Positions 1 through 8,481 are shown, numbered from the stretch's first letter. The stretch is DNA of 64,000 bases from Shinella sp. SUS2 (GCF_001262505.1 NZ_KQ410734.1:1-64000), one strand, 5' to 3'. Translations and numbers: made by a program. Notes: generated by a model not told the origin, from the sequence alone.

Positions 1-77
1 CCCGGCGGTCTCAGGCCGGCGCCACCGTGGCCGACTGTTGCTCCGCCCCGTGGCCGGTTTTTACTCCGCCGTTGACA
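1..77. mobile_element. Terminal end of an IS21-like insertion sequence (partial)
   Basis: The first 77 bases are not coding in the frame of the gene that follows. They hold two imperfect 21-base direct repeats, at 27-47 and 50-70 (17 of 21 identical, start-to-start 23 bases), and end in TTGACA at 72-77. Read on the minus strand the end starts TGTCAACGGCGGAGTAAA, with a GCGGAG...CCGGCCAC unit repeated. Ends opening with TGT and carrying tandem internal repeats are typical of the IS21 family. CoA-transferase coding sense starts immediately afterwards. The transposase genes would lie outside the window to the left. The family call is from memory of such ends; the truncation itself is seen directly. 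Confidence 0.65.
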
Positions 78-681
78 CGGCGAAGGCCAATGTATCGACT
101 TGGCGCTCTATGACGCGCAGGTCGCCTGGCTGATCAACGCGGCCACCAACCATCTCGTGTCGGGCAAGGTGCCCGGTCGTATCGGCAACCGGCACCCGAA
201 CATCGCGCCCTACCAGACCTTTGGGACTGCCGATGGGGAGATTGCGATTGCGGTCGGCAACGACCAGCAGTTTGCCCGCTTCTGCGTCGAGCTGGGCCTT
301 CCCGACCTCGCCCTAGACGAACGGTTCCGCCGCAACCGGGATCGTGTCATCCATATGGACGCGCTTGACGGCATCCTTTCGGATGCGCTGAAGGCGGACG
401 GGGCCGAGGCCTGGGAACGCCGGCTTGTCGCGGCGGGCATACCCGCGGGACGCGTTGCGACGATCGATCAGGTTCTGTCCGACCCGCACACGGTCGCGCG
501 CGACATGGTGGTCGAGATGCCGGCTGGTGACGGTGGAACCCTGCGTCTGCTCGGAAACCCCTTGAAGATGTCGGCAACGCCGGTTCGGTTCGATCGCCCG
601 CCACCGCATGTCGGGGAGCATGGAGACGAAATCATGGCCGAGCTTGCTCTGGCCGAGGCTGCTGCCGAAAGACAACCGTGA
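78..681 (+). pseudogene. 3' fragment of a CaiB/BaiF family (class III) CoA transferase
   Basis: Frame 1 from about base 78 reads GEGQCIDLALYDAQVAWL and continues for about 200 residues to the stop at 679-681. The GxGQxxD...DAQVAWL stretch is a core motif of class III CoA transferases, which are normally about 380-410 residues long and move CoA between carboxylic acids. The N-terminal half is missing, and a stop lies in frame at 73-75 inside the insertion-sequence end. A TTG at 100 gives a nominal 193-residue frame but is not a credible start. The fragment almost certainly does not work. Its stop overlaps the possible GTG start of the next gene, so the two were probably once co-transcribed. 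Confidence 0.8.
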
Positions 682-683
682 TC

Positions 684-1490
684 ATGCTGCATCGCTCTCT
701 CCTTGCCCTTGCTCTCGTCATGGCGGCTTCTGTCAGGGTCACAGCCGCGCTTGGCGCCGAGCCGGTTGTGCGGATGGTTCCCTCCGGCAACTACAGGATC
801 GCCATGCCCGAGGACGGGGATGTTCGTGGCGCCTATGTGTATTTCCATGGCTTCAAGGGGTCCGCAGAGCTGCAGATGCAGCAGGCCTCCCTTATGGCCA
901 CCACGCTCGCTCACCATCTGGCCTATGTCGCCGTCGATGGAACGAAGGGCGGCTGGTCCTTTCCCAATGGAGCGTGGACGGGCCGGGATGAGCAAGCCTT
1001 CATTGCCGAGGTTCTCGGTGACCTTTCGGCGCGCGACGGCTTCACGGCGAACAAGATCGTGATCGGCGGGTTCTCCATCGGTGCATCCATGGCGTGGTAC
1101 ACGGCCTGCCAGCAGGGGGAGAAGGCGGCGGCGATGGTGACGTTTTCAGGCGTCTTCTGGAACCCCTTGCCGCGGCCGGAAGAGTGCGTGGCGGAGATCC
1201 CGCCGATGATCCATTTCCATGGCACCGCTGACCGGACCTTTCCGCTTTCCGGTCGAGCCATCGGCGCGACGCGTCATCAGGGCGACGCCTACAAGAGTGT
1301 GGCCATCCTGCGCCGACGGGCGCTGTGCGAGGATGAAGCAAGAACAAGGATCACCCTTGACGGCATCGATTGTGAGGTCGCGCCCGGCTGCCTCAGGGGC
1401 AGCAGCACCATGTGCATCCATGGCGGCGGACACCAGGCGCGCGCCGACATGCTGGATGCCGGCCTGACGGCTGTCGGGTTTCCGAAATAG
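684..1490 (+). CDS. Secreted alpha/beta hydrolase (LpqC/feruloyl-esterase-like)
   Basis: 268 residues from the ATG; a GTG at 678 overlaps the upstream stop and is an alternative. The N-terminus (MLHRSLLALALVMAAS...) is a signal peptide, so the enzyme is probably periplasmic or secreted. The nucleophile elbow is GFSIGAS with Ser131, an acid candidate is Asp183 in HGTADRTFP, and His250 lies in a C-terminal HGGGH motif. This layout is typical of the LpqC/polyhydroxybutyrate-depolymerase-like and feruloyl esterase group, which cleave ester bonds. Several cysteines (for example CQQ, EECV, CEDE, CEVAPGC) could form disulfides. The natural ester substrate cannot be read from the sequence. It follows the broken CoA transferase closely and may now depend on a promoter in or near the insertion sequence. 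Confidence 0.75.
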   Translation: MLHRSLLALALVMAASVRVTAALGAEPVVRMVPSGNYRIAMPEDGDVRGAYVYFHGFKGSAELQMQQASLMATTLAHHLAYVAVDGTKGGWSFPNGAWTGRDEQAFIAEVLGDLSARDGFTANKIVIGGFSIGASMAWYTACQQGEKAAAMVTFSGVFWNPLPRPEECVAEIPPMIHFHGTADRTFPLSGRAIGATRHQGDAYKSVAILRRRALCEDEARTRITLDGIDCEVAPGCLRGSSTMCIHGGGHQARADMLDAGLTAVGFPK

Positions 1491-1610
1491 CGCCGATCGT
1501 CTGCCGGAAATGCCCACCGGCCTGTAACAAATTCCTGTCCGGGACCGTAGCTGTTGCAGTGAGCCGGGGCGGCAGGCAGCCGTTCCGGCATCGAGACAAA
1601 GGAGCGTCTT

Positions 1611-2135
1611 GTGCTGCAATCGAAGTCGCAATTCCATTCGGGTCGCGGTGTCGTCCGGCTTTTTGGGGAAGGGACAAGTCCGTGGGGGAAGACGCTGAAC
1701 CCGAGCCTTGCCCACTTCATTCAATTGCAAAGGTCGCTCTCGATCGCGTGCCCCGACGCTCCCCTTCAGGCAACGACCGGTCTTGGCACGCTGCCGCATG
1801 TGATGGCCCCCTCGACGATCCGCCTGCATGTCGATGCGGAGGTATCGCTGGCCGTGCGGCGTGCGCCGGGCCGATCCATAGGCGCGATCTTGCGCTGTAG
1901 CGTCGGCGATGGATGCGACCTGACGATCTGGGGAGGCCTGGAGCTCGAGATGCCGGGAAAGCGGCGGGAACCCGCCTTGGCGAGCGCCATGACACCCGCG
2001 TTGTTTTCGCTGGCATTCTGGTGTGTTTCCCGTTCGCCCGACGACGCTCTCTCGCTGTTCGTCGCCCCAACGGACAAGAAAGCCCGCATTCGCGAACTCG
2101 AAGCGCTCGCCGCCCTGTCGAGGTGCGCACAATAG
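1611..2135 (+). CDS. Hypothetical protein, 174 residues
   Basis: This GTG-started frame has a good ribosome binding site (AAAGGAG at about 1598-1604) and the GC-rich third positions of its neighbours, so I accept it although I recognise no domain. There is no signal peptide. A hydrophobic stretch near residues 130-145 (ALFSLAFWCVS) may be buried or membrane-associated. The C-terminus is rich in charged and Ala residues (DKKARIRELEALAALSRC). It sits 70 bases before the secreted YHS-domain gene and could be expressed with it. Long competing frames exist on the minus strand here but lack a binding site and family resemblance. Confidence 0.45.
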   Translation: MLQSKSQFHSGRGVVRLFGEGTSPWGKTLNPSLAHFIQLQRSLSIACPDAPLQATTGLGTLPHVMAPSTIRLHVDAEVSLAVRRAPGRSIGAILRCSVGDGCDLTIWGGLELEMPGKRREPALASAMTPALFSLAFWCVSRSPDDALSLFVAPTDKKARIRELEALAALSRCAQ

Positions 2136-2205
2136 GCACCACAAAGCGCCTTATCCTCCAGCTGCCGGAACCGGCAACAATCGGAAATCAACGAAAGGAC
2201 CACCC

Positions 2206-2664
2206 ATGTTGAAGGCCAGCGTTCTCATTCCTACCGTCGTCTGCCTTGCATCCGTGCTGTCGCCCGCATTGGCGAAGGCAGGAGAGGTGTTTTCGAAGGA
2301 AGGCGTTGCGATCAATGGATATGATGCGGTCGCCTACTTCACCGAAGGCGGCCCCGTGAAGGGGTCGAGCGCATTCTCCGCTCCCTACAAGGGGGCGATT
2401 TTCCATTTCTCCACCGCGGCGAACCGGGAGGCGTTCCTGCGCGATCCCGTGCGTTATGTCCCGCAATATGGCGGCTACTGCGCCTATGGCACCGCGAAAG
2501 GTTACAAGGCGCCCACCGAACCGCAGGCCTTCAGTATCGTCGATGGAAAGCTCTACCTGAACTACAACGACGATATCAAAGCGCTCTGGAGCAAGGATAC
2601 CAAAGGCTACATCCAAAAGGCGGATGAAAACTGGGGCGAGGTGAAGGTGCAGGCGGAGCCTTAG
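2206..2664 (+). CDS. Secreted YHS-domain protein
   Basis: 152 residues. ATG 2206 is chosen because AAAGGA lies 7 bases upstream and a clear signal peptide (MLKASVLIPTVVCLASVLSPALAKA) follows; upstream extension would bury it. The mature part carries a YHS-type fold: INGYDAVAYF near the start, then FHFSTAANREAFLRDPVRYVPQYGGYCAYG, the hallmark of rhizobial exported YHS proteins. YHS domains are small and often metal-linked (related to TRASH and heavy-metal ATPase domains), but the exported stand-alone family has no settled function. A periplasmic metal or redox role is possible. The gene stands alone before a convergent LysR gene. Confidence 0.85.
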   Translation: MLKASVLIPTVVCLASVLSPALAKAGEVFSKEGVAINGYDAVAYFTEGGPVKGSSAFSAPYKGAIFHFSTAANREAFLRDPVRYVPQYGGYCAYGTAKGYKAPTEPQAFSIVDGKLYLNYNDDIKALWSKDTKGYIQKADENWGEVKVQAEP

Positions 2665-2713
2665 GCAGCCGCTTGGCGGTCACTCAATTCCGGTGTCGAG
2701 GTTTGCCGCAATA

Positions 2714-3616
2714 CTACCGTTCCGGCAGGTGAAACGCCTGCTGGAAATAGGAGCGGAAGGCGAGCATGGGTGGGGTGAGCTCCATGTTGCGGCGCCAGGC
2801 GAGGCCGACATCCATGGCGGGCACGGGGTCGGCGATGTTGACGGTTTCGATGCGGCGGCCTTCCAGCGACCAGGGGCGGTGCACCATGTCGGAGAGGATG
2901 GCGACGCCCTGGCCATTGGCGACGAGAGAGCGCACGGCTTCCACGGACGACGTGCGCAGGATGACGCGCGGCTGGTAGGGGGTGGCGCTCCAGTATTTCA
3001 GGGCGGAATGGGCGGCCTCGTCCACCGTCAGCATGATGTAGGGTTCCTCGGCAATCTCCTTGAAGCCGACGGTTTCCATCTGCAGCAGCGGGTGCTGGGC
3101 GGGGAGCCATAGGCGGCGGGTGGAGCTCAAAACCTTTTCCGTCACCAGGGCCGGGTTGAGAATGTTCGAGGTGAGCAGCACCGACATATCGTAGCGATTG
3201 CTCAGCAGCCCCTCCTCGATGGATTCGCGGTTCAACTCGAAAAGCTGGATCTCGAGCCTCGGGAAGAGGCGGCGCAGGCGCTCGATATGGAGGGGAAGGA
3301 AATAGCCGATGACGGTATAGGTCGCGGCGACCGTCAGCGTACCTTCGATCTCGCTGCTGACGACGTTGAGATGCATCGCCTCGTCGACCTTCTTCAGGAT
3401 CTCATAGGCATGCGAGAGGAACTGGCGGCCGGCGGGCGTCAGGTCCATGCCGTGCGGGGCGCGCAGGAACAGGCTGGCGCCGAGCGTGCGTTCCAGCTCC
3501 TTGATCGCCGTCGTCACCGCCGATTGCGAAATGGAGAGGTCCACCGCGGCCTGCGAGATCTGGCCGAGCTCGGCGGTCGCGACAAAGTAGCGGATCTGGC
3601 GGAGGCTGATCGTCAC
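2714..3616 (-). CDS. LysR-family transcriptional regulator of the pxp/biotin cassette
   Basis: 300 residues from a GTG at 3616. The N-terminal helix-turn-helix (ISLRQIRYFVATAELGQISQAAVDLSISQSAVTTAIK, about residues 3-40) is a textbook LysR domain, followed by a periplasmic-binding-protein-like effector domain. It diverges from the five-gene biotin/oxoprolinase cassette starting at 3872 across a 255-base AT-rich gap with a LysR-type box. LysR proteins usually control the divergent operon and themselves, so it probably activates the cassette in response to its lactam-like substrate or a breakdown product; the ligand is inferred, not seen. Confidence 0.93.
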   Translation of the reverse strand: MTISLRQIRYFVATAELGQISQAAVDLSISQSAVTTAIKELERTLGASLFLRAPHGMDLTPAGRQFLSHAYEILKKVDEAMHLNVVSSEIEGTLTVAATYTVIGYFLPLHIERLRRLFPRLEIQLFELNRESIEEGLLSNRYDMSVLLTSNILNPALVTEKVLSSTRRLWLPAQHPLLQMETVGFKEIAEEPYIMLTVDEAAHSALKYWSATPYQPRVILRTSSVEAVRSLVANGQGVAILSDMVHRPWSLEGRRIETVNIADPVPAMDVGLAWRRNMELTPPMLAFRSYFQQAFHLPER

Positions 3617-3770
3617 GGCTGCAATTCCTCTTCTGGTTTATCGTGGCATGGTATCGAAAAATCAGAATGCACGCTGCAGAATTGGGCGTGATGTCGAAAA
3701 GTTTTGGGCATTCCTGCGTTATCTCGCTGTTTTTTTTGGATTCTGCGTTGCAACAAAAGCAGGCTTATTG

Positions 3771-3785
3771 TTCTGATTTTCAGAA
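3771..3785. promoter_or_regulatory. Candidate LysR operator (TTCTGATTTTCAGAA)
   Basis: A perfect inverted repeat with 6-base arms and a 3-base centre that also fits the LysR T-N11-A rule. It lies in the AT-rich gap between the divergent LysR gene and the cassette, 87 bases before the pxpA start. Related half-sites (ATCAGAAT near 3660, ATTTTTCAAAA near 3807) are nearby. The assignment rests on symmetry and position. Confidence 0.5.
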
Positions 3786-3871
3786 TTCGTATCTGCAAAA
3801 ATAGAATTTTTCAAAAGCCCTGAAACCGCCTAGCGTTTCTTTCGAGGAAAACAGCAGGCGAGGGTAGAGCA

Positions 3872-4645
3872 GTGCGCGAGGTCGTCGATATCAATTGCGA
3901 CATGGGCGAGGCCTTTGGCCGCTGGCGCGTCGGCGATACAGACGACGCAGCGCTGATGCCGCTGATCAGCTCTGCCAATATTGCGGCGGGCTTCCATGCC
4001 GGCGATCCCAACCTGATGGACGAGACGGTGCGGCTTGCCGCCGAACACGGCGTCGGCATCGGGGCGCATCCCGGCTACAACGACCTGCAAGGTTTTGGCC
4101 GGCGCAAGATCGCCGGCACGGCGCGCGAACTCGTCAACGACATCGTCTACCAGGTCGGGGCCATCAGGGAATTCGCCCATCGCCACGGCGTGCGCCTGCA
4201 ACATGTCAAGCCGCACGGTGCGCTCTACATGGAGATGGCGGTCAATCCGGAACTGTCGCAGATTTTCGTCCAGTATATGCGCACCGTTGAGCCGAACGCC
4301 TTCATCTTTTGCATGGGCGGCTCGGCGACGTTTCGTGCGGCGCAGGAGGCGGGTCAGCCGGTCGTGCGGGAGTTCTATGCCGACCGGGATTACGATGACA
4401 GCGGCTCCATCGTCTTCACCCGCGATGCCGGCCGGCCGGATCCCGCCACCATCGCGAAGAAGGTGCTGCGCGCCTGCCAGGAGGGCCGGGTGCGCACGGT
4501 GCAGGGCAACGACATCGCCATCGACTTCGAATCCATCTGCTTCCATTCCGATACGCTCGGCGCCTTCGAGATTGTTAGCCGCATGCGGGAGGCGCTGGTG
4601 GGGGCCGGCATTCGCATCGCGCCGGTCTCGGCGGCCGGGCGCTGA
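3872..4645 (+). CDS. pxpA: 5-oxoprolinase subunit A-like protein (LamB/YcsF family)
   Basis: 257 residues from a GTG preceded by AGGGTAG. Family motifs are all present: DINCDMGE at 6-13, [12 protein letters not shown] at 35-46, and GAHPGYND soon after, which form the metal-dependent active site of LamB/YcsF (PxpA) proteins. PxpA works with PxpB and PxpC to open 5-oxoproline to glutamate with ATP. It is the first gene of a compact cassette, 79 bases before the biotin carrier gene. Because a biotin carboxylase and carrier are included, the true substrate may be another lactam or cyclic amide. Cytoplasmic; no signal peptide. Confidence 0.9.
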   Translation: MREVVDINCDMGEAFGRWRVGDTDDAALMPLISSANIAAGFHAGDPNLMDETVRLAAEHGVGIGAHPGYNDLQGFGRRKIAGTARELVNDIVYQVGAIREFAHRHGVRLQHVKPHGALYMEMAVNPELSQIFVQYMRTVEPNAFIFCMGGSATFRAAQEAGQPVVREFYADRDYDDSGSIVFTRDAGRPDPATIAKKVLRACQEGRVRTVQGNDIAIDFESICFHSDTLGAFEIVSRMREALVGAGIRIAPVSAAGR

Positions 4646-4724
4646 CGCAGTTCCGGCAAACGTTCGAAAGCGGTTTGCGCCGGCAAGTGCGTGACAACAA
4701 AGAGTTCAAGTGGAGAGAGACAAT

Positions 4725-4967
4725 ATGAGCAAGATCGAGATCAGATCGCCCCTGCCGGGCACTTTCTACCGTTCGCCCTCGCCGGACGTGCCGCCGTTCA
4801 AGACGGATGGCGACAGCGTTTCGAGCGGTGATGCGATCGGGCTCATCGAGGTGATGAAGACGTTCCAGGAGGTGCCGGCGGGCGTCGAAGGCAGGAACAT
4901 TACCTTCCTCGTCGACAACGAGGAGCCGGTCATGGCGGGGCAGGTGATTGCCGAGGTAGAGGCATGA
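4725..4967 (+). CDS. Biotin carboxyl carrier protein, single biotinyl domain
   Basis: 80 residues. ATG 4725 is preferred over GTG 4710 because GGAGAGA sits just upstream of the ATG. The protein is little more than a biotinyl/lipoyl domain: the biotin-accepting Lys45 lies in IEVMKTF, with the usual SPLPGTFYRSPSPD opening and the PVMAGQVIAEVEA closing strand. AccB proteins are about 150 residues with a long linker; this one lacks it, so it is a dedicated carrier rather than the housekeeping subunit. It overlaps the biotin carboxylase by 4 bases (ATGA), implying tightly coupled translation. Confidence 0.92.
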   Translation: MSKIEIRSPLPGTFYRSPSPDVPPFKTDGDSVSSGDAIGLIEVMKTFQEVPAGVEGRNITFLVDNEEPVMAGQVIAEVEA

Positions 4968-6349
4968 CGATCCGCTCGATCCTCGTCGCCAACCGCGGGG
5001 AGATCGCGGTGCGCATCATCAAGGCGGCCAAGGCGCTCGGCATTCGCACCGTGCAGGTGCACAGCGCCGCCGATGCGGACATGCTGGCGGTGAAACTGGC
5101 GGACCAGGCGGTCGATATCGGTTCGCCGGCGCCGAAGAAATCCTATCTCAACATCGAGGCGGTGGTGAACGCTGCCAAGGCGGCCAGCGTCGATGCGGTG
5201 CACCCGGGCTACGGTTTCCTCTCGGAAAATGCCGATTTCGCCGATGCGGTGGAGGCCGCGGGGCTGATCTTCATTGGCCCGAAAGGCGATGCCATCCGCC
5301 TGCTCGGCGACAAGGTGGCCGCGCGCGAAGTGGCGGCAAGAGCCGGCGTGCCGACGGTGCCCGGCAGCGCCGGGCGGCTTGCGACCCTTGAGGAAGCGCG
5401 GGCCGTGGCTGAGAAAACCGGCTTTCCGATCATGATCAAGGCGGCAGCGGGCGGGGGCGGTCGCGGCATCCGCATTGCCGCCGATCTCGCCGATCTTGAA
5501 CGACATTTTCCGCAGGCGTCGGCTGAGGCGCTCGCCTCCTTCGGCGATGGCGGGCTCTATCTCGAAAAGGTCATCACTAAGGCCCGCCATGTCGAGGTGC
5601 AGATCCTCGGTGACGGCGAAAACTTCGTCCACTGCTTCGAGCGGGAGTGCTCGCTGCAACGCCGCCGCCAGAAGGTCTGGGAGGAGGCGCCGTCCTTCCT
5701 GCTTCCCGCCGAGGTGCGCAAGCGGCTGTGCGACAGTGCGGTGGCGCTGGCGCGCGAGGTCGGCTATCGCGGCGCGGGCACGGTGGAATATCTCTATGAC
5801 GAGGCGACGCGTGACTTCTATTTCATCGAGGTGAACACACGCATCCAGGTCGAGCATCCCGTGACGGAGATGATCACCGGCATCGACCTCGTGGAAGAGA
5901 TGATCCGCATTGCCGGCGGTGCGCCGCTGTCGATCGGTCAGAAGGATGTTGTGGCCGAAGGCCACGCCATCGAGTGCCGCATCAATGCCGAGGACCCGGC
6001 GAGGGGTTTTCTGCCGGCGCCGGGCACGATCACCAGGCTCGTCGTTCCGGAGGGCGAGGGTATCCGCTTCGATACCATGCTCTACGAGGGTTACACGATC
6101 CCGCCCTTCTACGATTCGCTCGTCGGCAAGCTGATCGTCTGGGGCGAGACGCGCAAGGCTTGCCTTGCGCGGCTGAAAGGCGCGCTGGAAGGTCTCGTTA
6201 TCGAGGGCATTTCGACGACCATACCGTTGCATCTGGCGCTTGCCACCGATGCCAGCGTTACGCGGGGCGCCTTCGACACCCGCTTCCTCGAACATTGGCT
6301 TGAAACCGATTTCGCCGCAAAGGCCGGCGCGACTGCGGAGGTTGCCTGA
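4964..6349 (+). CDS. Biotin carboxylase (AccC-like) of the pxp cassette
   Basis: 461 residues with the full AccC/urea-carboxylase biotin carboxylase order: the N-terminal ILVANRGEIAVRIIKAA, the ATP-grasp glycine-rich loop (KAAAGGGGRGIRIA), the catalytic EVNTRIQVEHPVTE region and the C-terminal domain with INAEDPARGFLPAPG. It carboxylates biotin on the carrier using ATP and bicarbonate. It overlaps genes on both sides (ATGA with the carrier; shared bases with pxpB), so it is an integral part of this cassette and not the fatty-acid enzyme, whose partner AccA/AccD genes are absent. Confidence 0.93.
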   Translation: MTIRSILVANRGEIAVRIIKAAKALGIRTVQVHSAADADMLAVKLADQAVDIGSPAPKKSYLNIEAVVNAAKAASVDAVHPGYGFLSENADFADAVEAAGLIFIGPKGDAIRLLGDKVAAREVAARAGVPTVPGSAGRLATLEEARAVAEKTGFPIMIKAAAGGGGRGIRIAADLADLERHFPQASAEALASFGDGGLYLEKVITKARHVEVQILGDGENFVHCFERECSLQRRRQKVWEEAPSFLLPAEVRKRLCDSAVALAREVGYRGAGTVEYLYDEATRDFYFIEVNTRIQVEHPVTEMITGIDLVEEMIRIAGGAPLSIGQKDVVAEGHAIECRINAEDPARGFLPAPGTITRLVVPEGEGIRFDTMLYEGYTIPPFYDSLVGKLIVWGETRKACLARLKGALEGLVIEGISTTIPLHLALATDASVTRGAFDTRFLEHWLETDFAAKAGATAEVA

Positions 6350-7224
6350 TGAGCATCCGATACACATTTGGCGGCGACGAGCACCTGTTCGTCGAATGCA
6401 GCGAGGAGATGTCGCTGGAAGCCTTCTTCAAGAGCCTGTCCATGGCGAAGGGGGTTCGCGAGAGCGCCATCAGGGGCGTGACGGAAATCTGCCCGGCAAA
6501 CGCCTCCTTCCAGGTGAAGTTCGACCCCGACCTCATCCACCCCGACGACATCCTGCGCGAGGTGAAGGCCATCGAGGGCGCGGCGGAAAAGGCCGAGCCT
6601 GTCTTGACCACCCGCATCGTCGAAATCCCCGTCTTCTACAACGATCCCTTCACGCATGAGACGCTGATGCGCTTTCGCGAGCGCCACCAGGACCCCTCGG
6701 GCACCGATCTCGACTATGCCGCGCGCATCAACGGCTACGGCTCGGTGGAGGATTTCGTCGCCGCGCATTCCGGCTCGCCCTGGTTCGTCTCTATGGTCGG
6801 CTTCGTTGCGGGCCTGCCCTTCATGTACCAGATGGTGGAGCGCCAGCGGCAGATCCAGGTGCCGAAATATCTGAGGCCCCGCACGGACACGCCGCGCCTC
6901 ACGGTCGGCCATGGCGGCTGCTTCGGCTGCATCTATTCGGTGCGCGGGGCGGGCGGCTACCAGATGTTCGGCATCACGCCCATGCCGATCTTCGATCCGG
7001 CGCAGACGACCAGTTATCTCATGGATTTCATGGTGTTCTTCCGCCCCGGCGACATCGTGAAGTTCAAGCCGATCGACCGCGACGCCTATGACCAGGCGGT
7101 GGAGGATGTCGACAGGGGCCGTTTCGCCCCGCCCATCCGCGAGGTGCGTTTCGACCTCAGGGACTTCCAGAAGGACATCGACGGCACCAACGCCAAGCTG
7201 GAGGGCATGCTCCATGGCCATTAA
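6349..7224 (+). CDS. pxpB: 5-oxoprolinase subunit B-like protein (AHS1/KipI family)
   Basis: 291 residues, longer than the about 230 of Escherichia coli PxpB or Bacillus KipI. The N-terminal half (YTFGGDEHLFVECSEEMSLEAF...) resembles the KipI N-domain, and the second half holds a divergent AHS1 core with RTDTPRLTVGHGG and a cysteine pair (GCFGC). AHS1 together with AHS2 (next gene) forms the carboxyltransferase part of urea carboxylase and the kinase-like part of PxpABC. Start ATG 6349 overlaps the biotin carboxylase stop. The extra length and unusual Cys pair may mark a subfamily tied to the biotin partners. Confidence 0.85.
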   Translation: MSIRYTFGGDEHLFVECSEEMSLEAFFKSLSMAKGVRESAIRGVTEICPANASFQVKFDPDLIHPDDILREVKAIEGAAEKAEPVLTTRIVEIPVFYNDPFTHETLMRFRERHQDPSGTDLDYAARINGYGSVEDFVAAHSGSPWFVSMVGFVAGLPFMYQMVERQRQIQVPKYLRPRTDTPRLTVGHGGCFGCIYSVRGAGGYQMFGITPMPIFDPAQTTSYLMDFMVFFRPGDIVKFKPIDRDAYDQAVEDVDRGRFAPPIREVRFDLRDFQKDIDGTNAKLEGMLHGH

Positions 7225-8185
7225 GGTACTCCATCACGGTCTTGCGACCACCGTCCAGGATCTCGGCCGGCCCGGCTATTTCCACCTCGGCATTCCCGTC
7301 GGCGGGGCGATGGACCGCTATGCGATGCGCGCGGCCAACCTGCTCGTCGGCAACGACGAGGGCGCGGCGGGGCTGGAGGCCGTGTTCATCGGTCCCAAGC
7401 TGGAATTTTCCGAAGATGCGCTGGTTGCCGTGACCGGCGCGGACATGCCGGCCAAGGTGGACGGCGTTCTCCAGCCCGGCTGGACGGCCTTCAGGGTGAA
7501 GGCGGGCCAGACGCTGACCTTCGACTTCCTGAAATCCGGCGCGCGCATCTGCATTGCCGTTTCCGGCGGCATCGACGTGCCGGAAGCGCTCGGCAGCCGC
7601 GCGACCTATCCGATCGGCGCGCTCGGCGGCTTCAAGGGCCGGCCGCTTGCGGCGGGCGACGCGCTGCCGGTCGGCGCGGGAAGCCTGGCAAGCGAGGGCA
7701 AGACCGTGCCCGAGGCGCTGCGCCGCAAGCCGGGCCTGCCGGCGGAGCTGCGCGTGCTGCCCGGCCTCTACTGGCACCGCGTCACCGAACAATCGCAGGA
7801 AAACTTCTTTGCCGACGAATGGAAGGTGGCGAACGAGGCGGACCGCATGGGCTATCGCTTCAAGGGCGGGCGCAAGCTCGATTTCGTGGAGCGCGACCAG
7901 CCGTTCGGCGCGGGTTCGGACCCGTCGAACATCGTCGATAGCTGCTATCCCTACGGCTCGATCCAGGTGCCAGGCGGCACGGAGCCGATCATCCTGCACC
8001 GCGACGCCGTCTCCGGCGGTGGCTATTTCATGGTCGGCACGGTCATTTCCGCCGACATGGACTTCATCGGCCAACTCCAGCCGCACACGCCAACCCGCTT
8101 CGTCAAGGTGACGATGGAGGAGGCGCTGGCGGCGCGGAAAGTCCGACAGGCGGGGCTTGTGCAGCTGCGCCAAGCGCTGGCGTAG
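7214..8185 (+). CDS. pxpC: Biotin-dependent carboxyltransferase / PxpC-like protein (AHS2 family)
   Basis: 323 residues. ATG 7214 is chosen because the family N-terminus (IKVLHHGLATTVQDLGRPGYFHLG) begins there, overlapping pxpB by 11 bases. The AHS2 signature VQDLGRPGY...GIPVGGAMDRYAMRAANLLVGN is clear. In urea carboxylase this domain carries substrate-side carboxyl transfer from biotin; in PxpABC it pairs with PxpB. As last gene of the cassette it completes the set biotin carboxylase + carrier + AHS1 + AHS2, the same domain set as the single-chain urea carboxylase. Cytoplasmic. Confidence 0.9.
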   Translation: MAIKVLHHGLATTVQDLGRPGYFHLGIPVGGAMDRYAMRAANLLVGNDEGAAGLEAVFIGPKLEFSEDALVAVTGADMPAKVDGVLQPGWTAFRVKAGQTLTFDFLKSGARICIAVSGGIDVPEALGSRATYPIGALGGFKGRPLAAGDALPVGAGSLASEGKTVPEALRRKPGLPAELRVLPGLYWHRVTEQSQENFFADEWKVANEADRMGYRFKGGRKLDFVERDQPFGAGSDPSNIVDSCYPYGSIQVPGGTEPIILHRDAVSGGGYFMVGTVISADMDFIGQLQPHTPTRFVKVTMEEALAARKVRQAGLVQLRQALA

Positions 8186-8285
8186 GAGGCGGGGCTGTGC
8201 GGTCGGCCGTCGCACTCAGGACGAGACGTGGACCGCCTGGCGGGGCGGGGTCTTTGACTGCGGTGCGGCGGATGCTTTGGGTGCA

Positions 8286-8437
8286 CCCCCCTCTGATCTG
8301 CCGGCCATCCCCCTCGCGAGAGAGGAGATCGGATGGGGCACCGTTTCGTCCATTCCCGGCGCTGCAATTTGCGCGAGGTTCATGCCTCCTGCCAATTTCT
8401 CCCCTTGAGGGGGGAATGGCCGACGGGCCAGGGGGCG
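8286..8437. repeat. Rhizobial intergenic palindromic repeat element
   Basis: The 296-base gap between pxpC and the convergent GntR gene contains no gene but a repeat-type element. Its left end (CCCCCTCTGATCTGCCGGCC near 8286) is repeated inverted and imperfectly at the right end (near 8410-8437, minus strand GGCCCGTCGGCCATTCCCCC). Inner CCCCTTGAGGGG-type palindromes are also present. This style of element is common between genes in Rhizobiaceae. It may act as a transcript-end structure for the two convergent operons. Confidence 0.65.
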
Positions 8438-8481
8438 ATATGCCCCACAGCCCAGCGAGTGATGCACGATACCGTCAGCGC

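Noticed and set aside
1146-2144. 332-codon minus-strand frame across the esterase and the hypothetical gene
   Set aside because: It crosses a recognised esterase and lacks a binding site; the plus-strand 1611 gene has AAAGGAG.
4725-6349. Reading the biotin carrier and carboxylase as housekeeping acetyl-CoA carboxylase accBC
   Set aside because: The carrier lacks the AccB linker, accA/accD are absent, and both genes overlap into the Pxp genes.
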